Origin: Euglena gracilis
Taxonomy: Eukaryota; Euglenida; Euglenophyceae; Euglenales
Assembly (NCBI GenBank): GCA_039621445.1
Contig: CP154955.1
Location: 40,680,426 to 40,744,425, forward strand
Direction: 5' to 3'
Length of the DNA stretch: 64,000 bases
Shown one piece after another: positions 1 to 10,515 of the stretch (the stretch's first letter is position 1; each line of letters opens with the position of its first letter). Below the pieces are notes generated by a model. The model was not told where the DNA came from, made no database searches, and saw nothing but the letters and a program-made list of their open reading frames with translations. The position numbers were made by a program, and so were the translations under genes.

Positions 1-85
1 GGCTCTCGTGTTCAACATCCTCGCGGTGTATATGCCGCTGGAGTGCATGGAGAAGCCGGATGGTCTCAACTGTGGGAACCTTGAG
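1..85 (+). CDS. Gene 1, partial exon (secreted Cys-rich protein, 5' end outside window)
   Basis: An open frame from base 2 reads 28 codons and ends at a clean donor (GAG followed by gtgtgt at 86). It includes FNILAVYMPLECME and a Cys-Gly-Asn stretch. The composition, two Cys and an N-glycosylation-rich continuation in later blocks suggest the ectodomain of a secreted Cys-rich protein. I infer that it belongs with the blocks at 3.9, 4.4, 5.1 and 6.5 kb because they are on the same strand and similar in style. The 3.8-kb gap to the next block and a phase mismatch (this exon ends in phase 0, the next needs phase 2) mean that at least one exon in between was not recognised. The function is unknown. 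Confidence 0.45.
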
Positions 86-3000
86 GTGTGTATTTGTGCA
101 TTTGTTTCTGAATAGTTGTGCGACCGGCTTTTTTTTTGGGCGGTGCTGTTAACCACGTTTCCAGCTATGGCTTCTCTCCACTGTGGCCCACAGAAGGCCC
201 AGACTTGGCCTTGCACCTCGTTGTGGGGGTTGTGAAAGCAAGGGTTTTCGAAAAGGTGGGTGGGTGGGTTTGGGCCCGGTAATAACTGCCTCATCTCCCA
301 GTAATTGAATTTAATGCCTGGGCGGGGGATGAAATGGGATATGTTCGCGAGTACATACACACGTGCGCACACACGCGCGTGTGTATCTTCTTTCAAAAAA
401 ATGGGTGTGTCCTACATGTCCAACTGAACCAATGAGTATTTAAATTGCCTGTTGTTTTGGACCATTGGTTGTACTTGGTTCGAGCACTGTTGGATTTCCT
501 GTCAGGGCGACTAAACTAAAGAGGAGAAAAACCCCCACAATAAGCAGCCTCACAGTCTGTGTGAGGGTGTGAGGGGCCATGGGCTTGGCTTTCCGACCCC
601 GGGGGGTTTTCCACTTTTTAAAAACAGTTCAGTCACTTTTCAAAAACCAATCACCCACTTCCCAATCCCCCCCAGGGGGAGGTCGGTCATTTTGGCCACT
701 TGGCCAAAAAAAAATGGTCAAAAATCAAAGGGTTTTGGTAACCCCCCCCCCAAAATTGCCGTCGCCTTCGGCGCCACGTGGCCACTTCGGCCAATCCTGG
801 CCGACCCCCCCCCCCCAGGAAGTCTGGAGTCCGAAAAAAAAGCAGCGGGAGTGGCGTCGGACACCTGAGGCGATGGCATGGTGAGGGCTGAACAGGCAAA
901 ATGATTTCATCTTGGAATTAAACACTCACACCGACACAAATACGACTGCAACTGAAAGAATATCTCAGAACATTTCCTTTAACAAGATTGCTCTTGGTCT
1001 GCTTCGCTACATGAAATATATTTGTCTCAAATGGCGAACACTTTTTTTTAAAGAAAAAATGCTTTGTACGACTCCTCTGGAGAGGGTACTAACAGGGGGG
1101 GTTGAGCATTGGTTTGAGTGTGTTTCAGGTTTGGTTTTGAGGTGCATCTGAAAAGGTACAGTGTGCCAAAGAAGTTTTTAAAAACCCTTGAGTTTTGTGG
1201 GTGGGTACAGTCCCTGGGCGTAAATTGTCCCCCCCCTGAAATTTGGGAATTTTCTTGGTTTTGCAAAAGGCTCCGAAACGGGCGAAACCCCCCCCTTCAG
1301 CCCCAGAGGAACAGCTAAGGCAGGTGGGTTGGGACTTTTTTTTTGTACATGCAAGGGCATCACAGCTTCACCACTTGCATGGCCCCCGGGTCGAAGACTT
1401 GGCATCTTTTGGGTTGTTTGTCCATTGAACCATCCTCGGCATGTATCTATCAATAAGACTCACCTCCCTGAACAGAGGTGTTTCGGAATATACCATAACA
1501 ACCCCACAACATACGGCAAATGAATTCCGAATCCCGGTAGGCTTCATGGCTTCAAAGAATAGAAGGGACGGGACAAAGTGCCCGAAACGGCCGAAAATTT
1601 CCCCCCAGGAAATTTACGCCCAGGGACTGTACTCAACTCCTCCAAGCTCCAAGGCCCATGTTAGGCCATGGGCTGTGGCATGTATTGTGCACACTCTGAT
1701 ACACACAATCTGACGGTCATTTGTGTGAGAGTAATTTTTTTTTTCAATCTGTGACCCTTTTTGTTTGCCGCTCAAACCCCAGCCCATGAAACACTGGGAT
1801 AGGTGGCATATGGTTCCACCTTTGGACAACACATGACGGCAACCCCTGTCAACGCTGGCTGTGTACTTGGTCAAGGCGACCAATTTGGGCGAAACACAGC
1901 CCAAAATGGCCCAAAATCACCCAAATTTGCACAAAGCCCTGTGCCAGAGCTGGCCGGGGTGGGGCTGCTGTGTGGGGCAGGGTTGTGCTGGTGTGCACAC
2001 ACCATCGCCACAGCCCATGGGCTAACATGGGCTTTGGGGCTTGGCGTTGAGTGCCCACCCACAAAACTCGAGGGGTATCAAAAACTTCTTTGGCCCACTG
2101 TATAATCGAAACCAGAAAAAATTGACAAAAATGTCAAAACTGCCGGAAAGCGGGGGCATCAGCAACGCAATTGACATCGCCGGGTGGGCTTGGACCAGTG
2201 CCACGGCGGCGGCCCAAGTTGCGGGAGGCACGCAATTTGGGCTGGATTTGAGCGACCTCCACCACTTGGCAAAAACGGCTGCGGAGCTCGCGGACATGGA
2301 GGTTGGAGCAAAAGCCTCAAAAATCCCCGTCCCCATCCCGGGAGGTCACGGTGACTGGGCCATCTTGTGGGAGGTAGGAAGGGAGAAGGCACCTTGCACA
2401 TTGGGGGATGCCTTGTGTCTCTTTCCAGGCTGGTCCATTGTTCGTCGGTTTTTATGGAACTTTCACTCCCCACCCCTGTCTCGGAACCACTTCCATCGCA
2501 CCGCCACAAGCGCACCCCCCCCCCCCCATTTTGATGATGGGACTTCTAAAGGAAATTGACAAAAATCGCGCAGGTAGGGTCCAAATAGAAGCGCACCCCC
2601 CCGCCGCCGGAGGCGGCGGTCCGCTATAAGTGCACCCGTCCTTCTATTAGGGGTGGTTTCGGCCTTGCAGATGGCTGGCACCGAAATTACGCCTGATCTG
2701 CAGCTGCGTTGCACGGGTGTTCCCTCATGCTGCGGGGCGGCGCTTTTATTTGGTCCCTGCGCTTGTAGCGGCCCCGTGCTTCTATTGGGGGGGGGTTACC
2801 ACACCAGAAAATCACTCGGACTACAGGACAAGTTGGTTCACTGATCTACCTCAAAACCTCTTTTTCTCCCTCACTCAGATTTTCTCCCCTGCCAGTGAGC
2901 AAGCTGTGACACACCCAGCGCCAATCAAGCACCTCATTCATCCCAGTTTGTTTAAAAGGACGGTCTCCCTTCCTTCCAGCCAAAATATTTAAACAATAAA

Positions 3001-3875
3001 TACCAATTTCAGACTGCAGGTTTCGCAACCATTGGAGTTTCACAGTTCAAAGCAATTGGCAGCCATCTAACAAAATCGGTTCCTGCTCATTTCAATGTCA
3101 TATTTACCAACTGATGCATTCACTTTCCGGCAGAATTTCAAGCGCCATATTTTTTGTTTGGTGGTTTTGTTTTTCCATATTTGGTGGCCCATCATGCAGT
3201 TTGTGAGGAAATTTGTTATTCTTTTCTATATCGAGTTGAGTTATATATTTCTATATCGAGTTATATATTGATGGCATCATTTTTGGAATCCCCATGATGG
3301 TACTCACTGTTGTTTTTTGTTGTTTTTATTTATTGTTATATTTTTTTTTCAATTGTATGCCCTGGCCGGCCCTGCCAACAGCTGGCGTTAGAGGTAGACC
3401 CCCGCTTTGGCCCTTACGGATTGTGCAACATCTGTGTTCATGGTCAGGCCGCTCTCAGTGGCTCCTGCCTGGGCAGATAGGCTGAGTTCTTCGGGTGGTC
3501 ATTGTCTGACAGGGAAGGCCACCCAGCGCCGGAGCGACGGCCAATATTTATTTTGTCCTCCCATTCAAATGGAGATGGATGGAAGCAAAGCTTGCTCTGA
3601 AGGAAAGCATGCTATTGATGCCTGACGGTGCTTCATCAGTTTTGATATTTGGCTTAGGTTTGGTTCATTTTCCCACCCTCAGCTTTATTCATCCAGAGGT
3701 GCAAAAGTGTTGGTTTGGTTGCTGGATGCAGGATGGGGTTGTATGTTGGGGCAGAGTTTGGGATGCAGTTAACAATACAGCCTGACATTCCATCATACAA
3801 GCAGCAAGCGAGGCAATATCTGTATCGTTGGAGGGGAGAGTGGCCTGTGAGCGGTCGCGACCCTTTTGACCCCAG
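86..3875. other. Intronic/intergenic stretch with homopolymers and nested inverted repeats
   Basis: No convincing coding exon was recognised. The stretch holds C and G homopolymers (about 740, 805, 2,515 and 2,795), a nested inverted repeat at 1,157-2,105 (listed separately) and AT-rich tracts at 3.1-3.35 kb. All open frames here are short, Pro-rich and lack splice-bounded coding composition. Confidence 0.5.
1157..2105. repeat. Nested inverted repeat, MITE-like
   Basis: The segment at 1,157-1,215 (CAAAGAAGTTTTTAAAAAC... to GTGGGTGGGTACA) is matched in reverse complement, imperfectly, at 2,055-2,105. Inside it, 1,205-1,250 pairs with 1,598-1,638 (ACAGTCCCTGGGCGTAAATT against its complement), and 1,650-1,705 pairs with 1,985-2,035 around GCCCATGGGCTGTGGC. 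The nested hairpins of decreasing size look like a composite of non-autonomous inverted-repeat elements. No coding capacity is seen. Confidence 0.55.
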
Positions 3876-3937
3876 CCGAACCTGTGTTAACGGCACCTAC
3901 ACCTGCAACTGTCAGCCGTGGTCGACCTCTGGGCGAA
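3876..3937 (+). CDS. Gene 1, candidate exon (CVNGTYTCNC)
   Basis: A 62-nt block lies between a CCCCAG acceptor and a GTGTGT donor. It encodes RTCVNGTYTCNCQPWSTSG, with three Cys and an N-glycosylation sequon (NGT). It ends in phase 1, exactly the phase required by the next block at 4,396, which supports joining them. Its own start needs phase 2, so it does not follow the exon at 1-85 directly. The short Cys- and Asn-rich content fits an extracellular domain. The evidence is splice context and composition only. Confidence 0.4.
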
Positions 3938-4395
3938 GTGTGTTGGTGCTTAGACCCACGTTTCAGCTTCTGAATGGTCCGCTGCTGGATGATAGCTCCA
4001 TTTCTGATATCTCCAGACACCATGTTCGCATCAGGCTTCTGCTTCATTCTGGGTATGGGGCAAGCTGAAAACTTCCGGTGCAAAGAGTTGAATTTGAAAA
4101 TGGCAGAAGTGATTGAAAAATGGGATTTTTGAGTGGTTTTTTTCTTTTGAGGCACATCTGAGAATATTTAGTCCCAAACCCCGCAATTTCTTAAAAGGTT
4201 GTCAAAATGACAACAGTGGGGTTCGACTTGTTCCCCCCCTCCCCACAAACTCCCATCCCACTCCTTGGGGTGGAGGGTGAGTCAGGCAGACCTCGGGGGT
4301 CTAAGAACAAGCTGGAGTGCATCGGCGGCCCTCTGGATACCCGTTCTTCCCAGGGCTGGGGTCGACGCCCGCCAACGCGGAGTGTTCCACCCCAG

Positions 4396-4578
4396 TTGGC
4401 CATCACGAGATTCGGCACGAAAAGACGGAGCCGTGCAACGCCTCCCAGGCGGACTACCAGTGCTGGTGGCGCCACTTGCTGTGGAAGATCGGCGTGCCCC
4501 CTCCCGGGCTGTCTCTCTCGTTGAAGTCCACTGGACACTGGACGTTTGCTGGCTGGCAACCCATCCTTGAGAAGATCG
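4396..4578 (+). CDS. Gene 1, exon of the Cys-rich secreted protein
   Basis: The block starts after a CCCCAG acceptor and reads HHEIRHEKTEPCNASQ, then ADYQCWWRHLLWKIG, and continues to KSTGHWTFAGWQPILEKIG. The candidate donor at 4,579 (gtggat) leaves phase 1, which the next block at 5,060 requires. The motif order (an N-glycosylated CNAS, then CWW, then later GHWYS, CTWRV and C-W-RCF) resembles a family of secreted Cys-rich proteins that recurs in algal genomes. That recognition is from memory of the pattern and is not a database result. The donor choice is uncertain because gtggat is a weak site. Confidence 0.5.
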
Positions 4579-5059
4579 GTGGATCCAGGGGGCATTTCAA
4601 AATTTTCAAATTCAAAAATTCAGAGCAGCAAAGGCTTCATTGTTCATGCTGCAAAAAAAATCACAAGGCAACTTTACCTGGACCACACTGTGATCTAGCT
4701 CCTTGTCAACACTGTCCCGGATGTTTGGGCAGGATTTTGAGATGGACAGGGCTAGTGCACCCGAAGGCATACTGGACAATTTTGGAGAGGTTCAGTCTCA
4801 GTGGGTTCCATGGCTGAATGGGAATCACCGAAACCCCATGTGTGAGGGTGAGAAGGTCAACCTCCCACCCCCATCCTGGTGGGTGGGATCAGTCCACCCC
4901 CCCCCCACCCTTCCCGTATTTCCACGCCAGTGTTTAGTCAAAATCTTCTTTTGATGCCTTTGGCACAGAAATAATTTTCCGTAATGGTGACATGGTGGCT
5001 GGGGAGGGTTGACCCCCACTATCCAGGTGGCAGTCCTGTCACCACGCCTTCCTATGCAG

Positions 5060-5166
5060 GCGGCCACTGGTACAGCACCCCCTCCCAGGGCTTGTGCGAC
5101 GCCACACACACCCACGGCAATTGCACGTGGCGCGTGCGGCAAGTGCTCCACCGCATCTCCAAGCCA
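5060..5166 (+). CDS. Gene 1, exon of the Cys-rich secreted protein (GGHWYSTPSQG)
   Basis: A CTATGCAG acceptor opens a frame that, joined in phase 1, reads GGHWYSTPSQGLCDATHT followed by HGNCTWRVRQVLHRIS. Cys residues and a sequon (NCT) again suggest an extracellular, disulphide-bonded module. The 3' boundary is unclear: donors at 5,134 and 5,143 are out of phase with the exon at 6,547, and the frame stops at about 5,214, so a small exon may be missing between this block and 6,547. Confidence 0.45.
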
Positions 5167-5214
5167 GGCTTCTGCTTCAGCAGTTCAGGGCCAACCCCCC
5201 ATCATTTGAATTGA

Positions 5215-6546
5215 GTTCTAACGAACAATTGCCAATGTCATCCCTCTTGAACAGCCAAATAAATTTAACAAGTGCTTTGAATTGTGTACATTCTGACTGC
5301 ATTTCGGAGGCTGAAACATTTTTTTTTGAGAGAGTTGATTTGCCTTCACTGGGATATTTATAATTTGCATATTTTTTAAAAAAATCGAGATAGTTTTGTT
5401 TCCACTTCTCGTTGAAGGAGTGTATCGGGGGGGGGGGGGGTTGGTTTGCCAGCCAAAGGCAGGACACAGCACAGGGAATACAATTAGGTAGGTCCAGATT
5501 CCCAGATGTGAAAAGTCCATAAATGGGAACTGTTTCTCAACTGAATATCAAAAATAGAAAGGGATTGAAAAAGGGGCCGCACCCTGTCCTCACTCCAACT
5601 GGTGAGCAGTGGCCTAGTTGAAGGCGTGCTCTGACAACATTGTCAACCAAGCAATAGAAGACGTCAATCCGGGTTGTTTCTGGAGGTGTGGGCTCCCCAG
5701 ACGGATGAATTGTCTGATGTTGTCATCTGATGGTATCTTGGCATATCTTGCACCTCCCCCCCACATTTCCTTTTTTTGTTGAAAAAAATCTGTTAAAGTA
5801 ATGAGCTTTTTGCGAGCCTTGTTTTCTTTTCAGAGGAAATTTTGAGAAATTGTTTTTGGGAGAATTATTTTTTGAAGTTTTCGGAAGATTTTTCGTTTTG
5901 AGTGTTTTTTTAAAAAAATCCGCCCATGTGTATTCTGATTTCTAGTGGCTGACAGTTTGTTAAAACAAATTGGACCAATAAATTGGAAGGTTACACCCAT
6001 TCCACATTGGGAAACTGTGTTGAATAATGTAGTTCGATTATTAGTCTGTATTAGAAAATGAAATTTCACACGCGTCCCATGAAGTTGTCACCTTGGTTCC
6101 AAACTTTGTCCCTTCCTGAATTCCTTCCTTCTTTCCTTTGTCACTTGGTGACTTTTGATTTCCAATCTTTTTATTTGCCTACCAAAGGGATTGGTGTCTC
6201 ATGTGACAGGACGAAACTTGGCACTAAATATTTGTGCCCAATTGATATTTGCCTGATATCATCATATCAAAATATACCATCCCTATATGTCACCACATCC
6301 CCCCCACTGAGGTTGTGTCTTTCGACCCATAATCCCTTTTACAGGAGGCGTTAGAGGGAACTCCAGGGTAAAAGTCAAAATGGTCGTCCCTATTTTATTT
6401 TATTTTTTTTGATCATTTGGGCGGACCCATCTCTGAACCCCCCACCTTTCTCCAGCCGGCCGGATGGATCCCCCTGGGGTCCTTAAGACACCCCTGGTCT
6501 TTGCAGAAATGTTTTTTTTGTTTTTGCTTTGTTTCTCGATGTGCAG
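5215..6546. other. Intron-like AT-rich stretch
   Basis: No coding block was recognised. The stretch contains a 12-G run at about 5,429 and AT-rich sequence with many T runs. It precedes a polypyrimidine/T-rich tract (TTTTTTTTGTTTTTGC) and the acceptor at 6,546. Confidence 0.5.
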
Positions 6547-6808
6547 GTGCGGCCGGCGCAACACGACCTCGCCGTGCTGGATCCGGTGCTTCATGGCGGC
6601 CACGCTGGGGCCGGAAGCGGCGTACAGCGACGTCACCGGCGGGCTGCCGCTGCCGGTGCTGCGGGACATTTGGCGGCGGCCGTTCCGCCCCGTGTCGGCC
6701 GGCGGCTGCCCCCGCCTGCCGGTCCAAGCCAATGGCGTCCGTGTCCCTACTGCGGGTGGCAGTGCCCTGCCTCGTGGGCCGAGCAAGACGCCTGCGGCAG
6801 ATCAGTGA
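6547..6808 (+). CDS. Gene 1, GC-rich exon of the Cys-rich secreted protein (last recognised exon)
   Basis: A T-rich tract and TGTGCAG acceptor open a strongly GC-rich frame reading CGRRNTTSPCWIRCFMAA, then TLGPEAAYSDVTGGLPLPV and LRDIWRRPFRPVSAGGCPRL. The C-W-x-RCF-x(4)-LG pattern with a sequon (NTT), followed by an acidic loop and GGCP, continues the Cys-rich family pattern of the preceding blocks. The frame closes with TGA at 6,806-6,808, which overlaps an excellent donor (gtgagt at 6,805), so it is either the terminal exon or is spliced onward at 6,804. No transmembrane segment or catalytic motif is visible. Confidence 0.55.
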
Positions 6809-7376
6809 GTTTGGCGGTTTCTGATATGGCGTAATAATTTTTAATGTTGATTCTGCTGTTTTTCTGTGCTTTCTGATTGTCTTTTTTCTCCAGCAGATCT
6901 GCCCCCCAGAGCGATGTGGGTCCCAAAGCGGGGCACTTCTGAGCTTCTTTCCAAGCCTGAGCCAACCCAGGTGGCAAAAGTTTCTTTGGAACTTCAAACA
7001 GGAGTTGTTTCCACCCAAGCCAGACGTGTTGGGAGTGGAAAGTGGTGGCGTTGTGCCGCTGGGCCATCCCAGCGGGAAAAAATTAAGGGGTTTCGGTCAT
7101 TTTTTTTGGGGCGGGTTGCTTGGTGAAACCCCAATGGGTGGAATTTCAAAAAAAAATCGGTGAGTTTGAGCCCCCTCCCCCCCTCCAAGGTAAATTATGG
7201 TTAAGGTGATTTCAGCGGAATTTCTCGCAGCATAGTACCTCCGGCCCTTTACACAAGTGGCTGTGGTGGCCACCCAGGACGTATGACCATGCCACTCGCT
7301 CCACTCTGCCCCTCCATTCATTCCCACCCTGCAGCCACCCCCCCCCCCCGCAGCTGCATCCCCCTTCCCTCATCCC
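6809..7376. other. Putative intergenic spacer between gene 1 and gene 2
   Basis: No convincing coding content. The segment has G/C runs and a poly-C tract immediately before the predicted gene 2 start. I see no recognisable TATA or other promoter element. Confidence 0.35.
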
Positions 7377-7536
7377 ATGACGTGGGCCAGCCCTGCTCCT
7401 TCCATCCCCTCCCTGGGGCCTCTGTGCCGCGGGAAGGCCACCGTCACGAACCACGCCGGCACCGTGCAGCATGTGCAGGACCCGTCCACCGCGCTGCGGG
7501 GGGTTGGGTGGTTGATGTGGGGCAAAGGGGGAGGGG
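7377..7536 (+). CDS. Gene 2 exon 1: aldonolactone oxidase-like flavoprotein, start
   Basis: ATG at 7,377 opens a frame containing GKATVTNHAGTVQHVQ, matching the position of the N-terminal Asn-x-Ala-Gly motif of aldonolactone oxidases. The exon ends at a consensus donor (gtaagt, 7,537) in phase 1. I chose this start because it is the first in-frame ATG before the motif and the total coding length then closes in frame over twelve exons. No signal peptide is evident. The residues after the motif are less family-like, so the 3' part of this exon is less certain than its start. Confidence 0.5.
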
Positions 7537-7754
7537 GTAAGTGACCCCCCCCCCCCGGATCGATGGGGCTGCGATTGAAAGCTCGGGGGGAAGGGGGGCT
7601 TGCACTGGGTGTGCAGCTGTTCGGCACGGGTTTTGCCCCTTCAGCGGGTTTAGGCGGCCAATCGACATTTTGGGCGGGCTTCTATCGGGGGGCACCAACG
7701 GGGACAGGTGCTCGATGGTTTCGTTTTGGTGGCTGCTGCTGGGCCCTGAGAAAG

Positions 7755-7820
7755 AAGGGCGGAAACTGTTCGTTCCGCGGAACTGCCAGGAGCTGCGGGC
7801 AGTGCTGGCCAACCACCGCG
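7755..7820 (+). CDS. Gene 2 exon 2: aldonolactone oxidase-like, FAD-binding domain
   Basis: The exon reads EGRKLFVPRNCQELRAVLAN, matching the part of PCMH-type FAD-binding domains where a Pro is followed by a helix rich in Glu, Leu and Val just before the FAD-histidine loop. The acceptor (GAAAG) gives the phase 1 junction required by exon 1. The donor at 7,821 (gtgtgt) leaves phase 1. The exon could extend upstream to another acceptor, but that breaks the phase with exon 1. Confidence 0.6.
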
Positions 7821-7927
7821 GTGTGTTGAGGCTTTTTTAAACTGAAATCACCGAGGTGCCCCCACCCACATACAGATGCCATACTGTGACCACCCCGCAG
7901 CCTCCCCACTTCCTGTTCCCCTGGCAG

Positions 7928-8045
7928 GTCAGGAGCTGACGGTCCTTGGGACTGGCCACTCACACAGCTTGCCTCGCCAGACCATTGCTTCCCATCTTGG
8001 GACGTTGCCTTGCCTCTTGCCTTGTGTCACTCTGTCATGTGCTGA
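7928..8045 (+). CDS. Gene 2 exon 3: FAD-linking histidine exon (GTGHS)
   Basis: Spliced to exon 2 in phase 1, the frame reads through Gly-Gln-Glu into LTVLGTGHSHS. In L-gulonolactone and arabinonolactone oxidases the His of this G-x-GHS loop carries covalently bound FAD. Plant-type galactonolactone dehydrogenase lacks that His, so the sequence favours the oxidase group. The acceptor is CTGGCAG and the donor at 8,046 is gtatgt, leaving phase 2. The second half of the exon (IASHLGTLPCLLPC) is not family-like and may be partly intronic. Confidence 0.6.
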
Positions 8046-8678
8046 GTATGTGCAAGGCCTGGGCACTGGACCAATCTAATAACGATAGTAATATGGTACA
8101 ACAATATCAACAACAACAATAATGATAGTGATAGTGATTATGATTATGATAATGATAATGATAATGATTCTGATGATGATAATGACGATGATGATAATGA
8201 TGCTGATTATTATCACAATACGAATAATAATAATAATAATAATAGGAAGATACTGGACAGAATTCGGTTGGTAACGTAATGTGTGTAATTCCGTTGGTAA
8301 CGCGATGGCTGGTAACGCGACTCCTGGCTGATAACGCGATGGTTTGGGGTCTGTTTGTCAACCGTTGGCCTGAGGGCGACACGCGGTCCTACATCGCCAT
8401 GGGGCACATGAACCAGGACGCCCCGCTTCCCCCTGTTCCCCCGGTTTCCATCACGCCCATGCCACACGGTGCTTGACGCCCAGCAGACGCGCGGAAGCAG
8501 ACGCATGCATGGGTTCAGCGTTCCCGCCCCCGGCAAGGGACACTCCCCGCCCCCCAGGGCAGAACGGGAATCGGCCAAACAGCCAGGGTGGTGGGTGGGG
8601 GGGGTCGACCCACCCCACCAGGCCTTCCCGTTCTGCCCTGGCCCCCCCCCCCCAACCGTAAGTGTGTGGACTACCCAG
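8046..8678 (+). other. Gene 2 intron 3 with GAT/AAT repeats and a hairpin
   Basis: The intron includes an imperfect GATAAT/GATGAT microsatellite (8,100-8,245). It also holds a hairpin of about 80 bp whose ends, CCAGGGCAGAACGGGA (about 8,564-8,580) and its complement (about 8,627-8,642), pair perfectly around a G-run/C-run centre. Confidence 0.6.
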
Positions 8679-8746
8679 TGGTAGCGGCGCGGCAGCGGTG
8701 CTGCGGCTGGATCCTGCGGTGCCCTCCGTGACGTTTGAGGCCGGCG
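8679..8746 (+). CDS. Gene 2 exon 4: FAD-binding domain beta strand
   Basis: The exon reads GSGAAAVLRLDPAVPSVTFE, then Ala-Gly across the splice. It corresponds to the strand and loop of the FAD domain that follows the histidine loop (hydrophobic strand, Asp, then V-T-x-E-A-G). The acceptor (CTACCCAG) requires phase 2, supplied by exon 3. The donor at 8,747 (gtgtgt) leaves phase 1. The junction with exon 5 gives EAGATLRAILEYLQAHG, a textbook family segment, which makes this splice one of the best supported in the window. Confidence 0.75.
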
Positions 8747-9157
8747 GTGTGTCCTGGCCGAGGCACAAATGGGTGGCTGGCGGAGTTGGGTGTCGGTGGA
8801 GGGACCACGTCGCAATGGCGGTGGCAAAGGGTTCAGTGAGTGAATGGTTTTGTGGCGTTCAAACAAGGAGAAATCTTGGAGTTTATGGATGGGCCAGCCG
8901 GACCGTGTCATCCCCGTGGCGGGGTGCAGAACCGAGAACGGGATTTGCCAAACCCCAAACGCTGAGAGTGTAAGGTCTATCGAGTCTATTTTTACCAACT
9001 GTATCAAGAAAGAGGTGTGAAAGAGGTGCAGATCAGCTTCAAAATTTAACATGGCTCTGTTGCTTCCATGGCGGAGGCAGTTGTGCATGTACCGCTCCCT
9101 GTGGTGCGTGTGGGCATGTGCGGACGTGCACACCTGCGGCCTCTCCCACCCTTCCAG

Positions 9158-9303
9158 CGACGCTGCGGGCCATCTTGGAGTACCTGCAAGCCCACGGCCA
9201 CACGTTGCACGTCGCCATCGAGGAGCAGGAGCAGACCCTGGTGGGGGCGGTGTGCACGGATGCGCACGGCCTGGGCTACCGCCACACCCAACTGCTGGCC
9301 GGG
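9158..9303 (+). CDS. Gene 2 exon 5: FAD signature GAVCTDAHGLG
   Basis: The exon encodes TLRAILEYLQAHGHTLHVAI followed by EEQEQTLVGAVCTDAHGLG. The Gly-Ala-x-x-Thr-x-x-His-Gly-x-Gly segment is the pyrophosphate-contacting signature of aldonolactone oxidases and related FAD-linked oxidases. Both splice junctions are in phase: phase 1 from exon 4 and phase 0 into exon 6. GC content is much higher than in the flanking introns. Assignment to the family is strong. The exact substrate (gulono-, galactono- or arabinono-lactone) cannot be read from the sequence. Confidence 0.8.
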
Positions 9304-9427
9304 GTGTGTGACGGGCTGCTGATTCTGCTCCGTGTTTTTGACGTTTACTGAGTGAAATGGGATGACTTTTTTTTTGACTCAAAGAATGGATGAAAATTGG
9401 ACAAAGTGTCGTTGAGTATTCTCCCAC

Positions 9428-9610
9428 CAGGGGTTTTTTTAGTCTTGAACCCCGGGGGGAGGAGGGGGGGGGGAGGGTGGGTGGGTCCCTGGGACCCCCT
9501 CCCCCCGGGGGGGGGGGGGGGGGGGGGGGGCGGGCGGGTGTATCTTTTTTTCGGCGCCGAAGGCTCCAAAAATTTTGAAAAAGGTGCTATTTTTAGCATT
9601 TTTGGCCATT
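9428..9610 (+). repeat. Dispersed repeat R2, copy 1
   Basis: Shares with 21,785-21,985 and 27,468-27,600 the order TTTTTAGTC-T-GACCCCGGGGG, a G/C block, a TATACTTTTTGGCGCCGAAGG-like phrase, then TGCTATTTTTAGCATTTTT. All three copies are plus-oriented and intronic. No open frame is conserved. Confidence 0.65.
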
Positions 9611-10204
9611 TTCGGGCAAAAGTGGGTGGGTCCCCCGGGACCCCCCCCCCTCTCCCCCAGGGGGCCCCACCCCAGGGGGTGGGTGGGTAGGTGCCGCTCC
9701 GGGCCGGGCCGGGCCGCCGGGCCGTGCCGGGTCGGGCTGGGCCAGGCCGGGCCTGACTGAGTGGAACTGTTGTTAGAAGATTTCCGTCAGAGAAATAACA
9801 CTGGACAAGTTGTGAAAGGCCGGAAAAAGTCTTGGATGCGAATTCTGAACGAAAGTGATTGACCCTTTTTTGAAGAAATTCATGATGTTTGATTTCTCAA
9901 AGAACTACAATGAATTTATGAGGAATTGGGGTTTGTGGGATTGCATGGTAATTCAAGGCAATCGAGATTTCCCAATCCAAACTTCAAGATGGAGATGCCC
10001 AAAATTGATGTTTGAATAATTTTGAAAAGTCTGGTTGCTACAGTTTGCATTGTACTGTAATGTCCGTTCTGGGACCCTCGGAGGAAGGTTGTTTCGCAAT
10101 GCACGGACCAGATCCATTTTTTTTCCTGCTGTTTTGCCAGCTTCACCCAAAAGAGGACCAAGGACAATTCAAGCAACTAAGCAACTGAATGAAAGCAACG
10201 CGAG

Positions 10205-10391
10205 GCTCTGTGTGTGCCTGCTTGTGTGTGCATTTGTGTATGCCTGCTTGTGTGTGTGTATGTGTATGTGTGTATGTGTGTGTATGTGTGTGTGTGTGTG
10301 TGGGTGTGGGTGGGTGTGTATGTATGTGTGTCTGTATGTGTGTGTGCGTGTGCGTGTGCGTGTGCGTGCGTGCGTGCGTGCGTGCGCGCGC

Positions 10392-10456
<65 letters not shown>

Positions 10457-10475
10457 AGTGTGTGTGTGTGTGTTT
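10205..10475. repeat. (GT)n/(GC)n microsatellite
   Basis: Nearly pure GT dinucleotides with GC interruptions (a GTGCGTGCGTGC core at about 10,352-10,395). The array lies within gene 2 intron 5, close to the acceptor at 10,515. Confidence 0.95.
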
Positions 10476-10515
10476 GTAAGCCAGTGGCCTGGGCTGCCAA
10501 CACCGACCACTGCAG

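Larger units (their letters stand above)
9304..10515 (+). other. Gene 2 intron 5 with dispersed repeat R2 and a GT microsatellite
   Basis: The intron holds a copy of dispersed repeat family R2 (9,428-9,610), a GGCCGGGCC-rich tract at about 9,700-9,755, and a long GT/GC dinucleotide array at about 10,205-10,475. The long Cys/Val and His/Thr open frames over the array are repeat translations and not genes. Confidence 0.7.

Noticed and set aside
8213-9427. 404-codon minus-strand open frame antisense to gene 2
   Set aside because: Low-complexity Pro/His/Arg composition, no domain, and antisense to plus-strand exons with consistent splice phases. Treated as a shadow.
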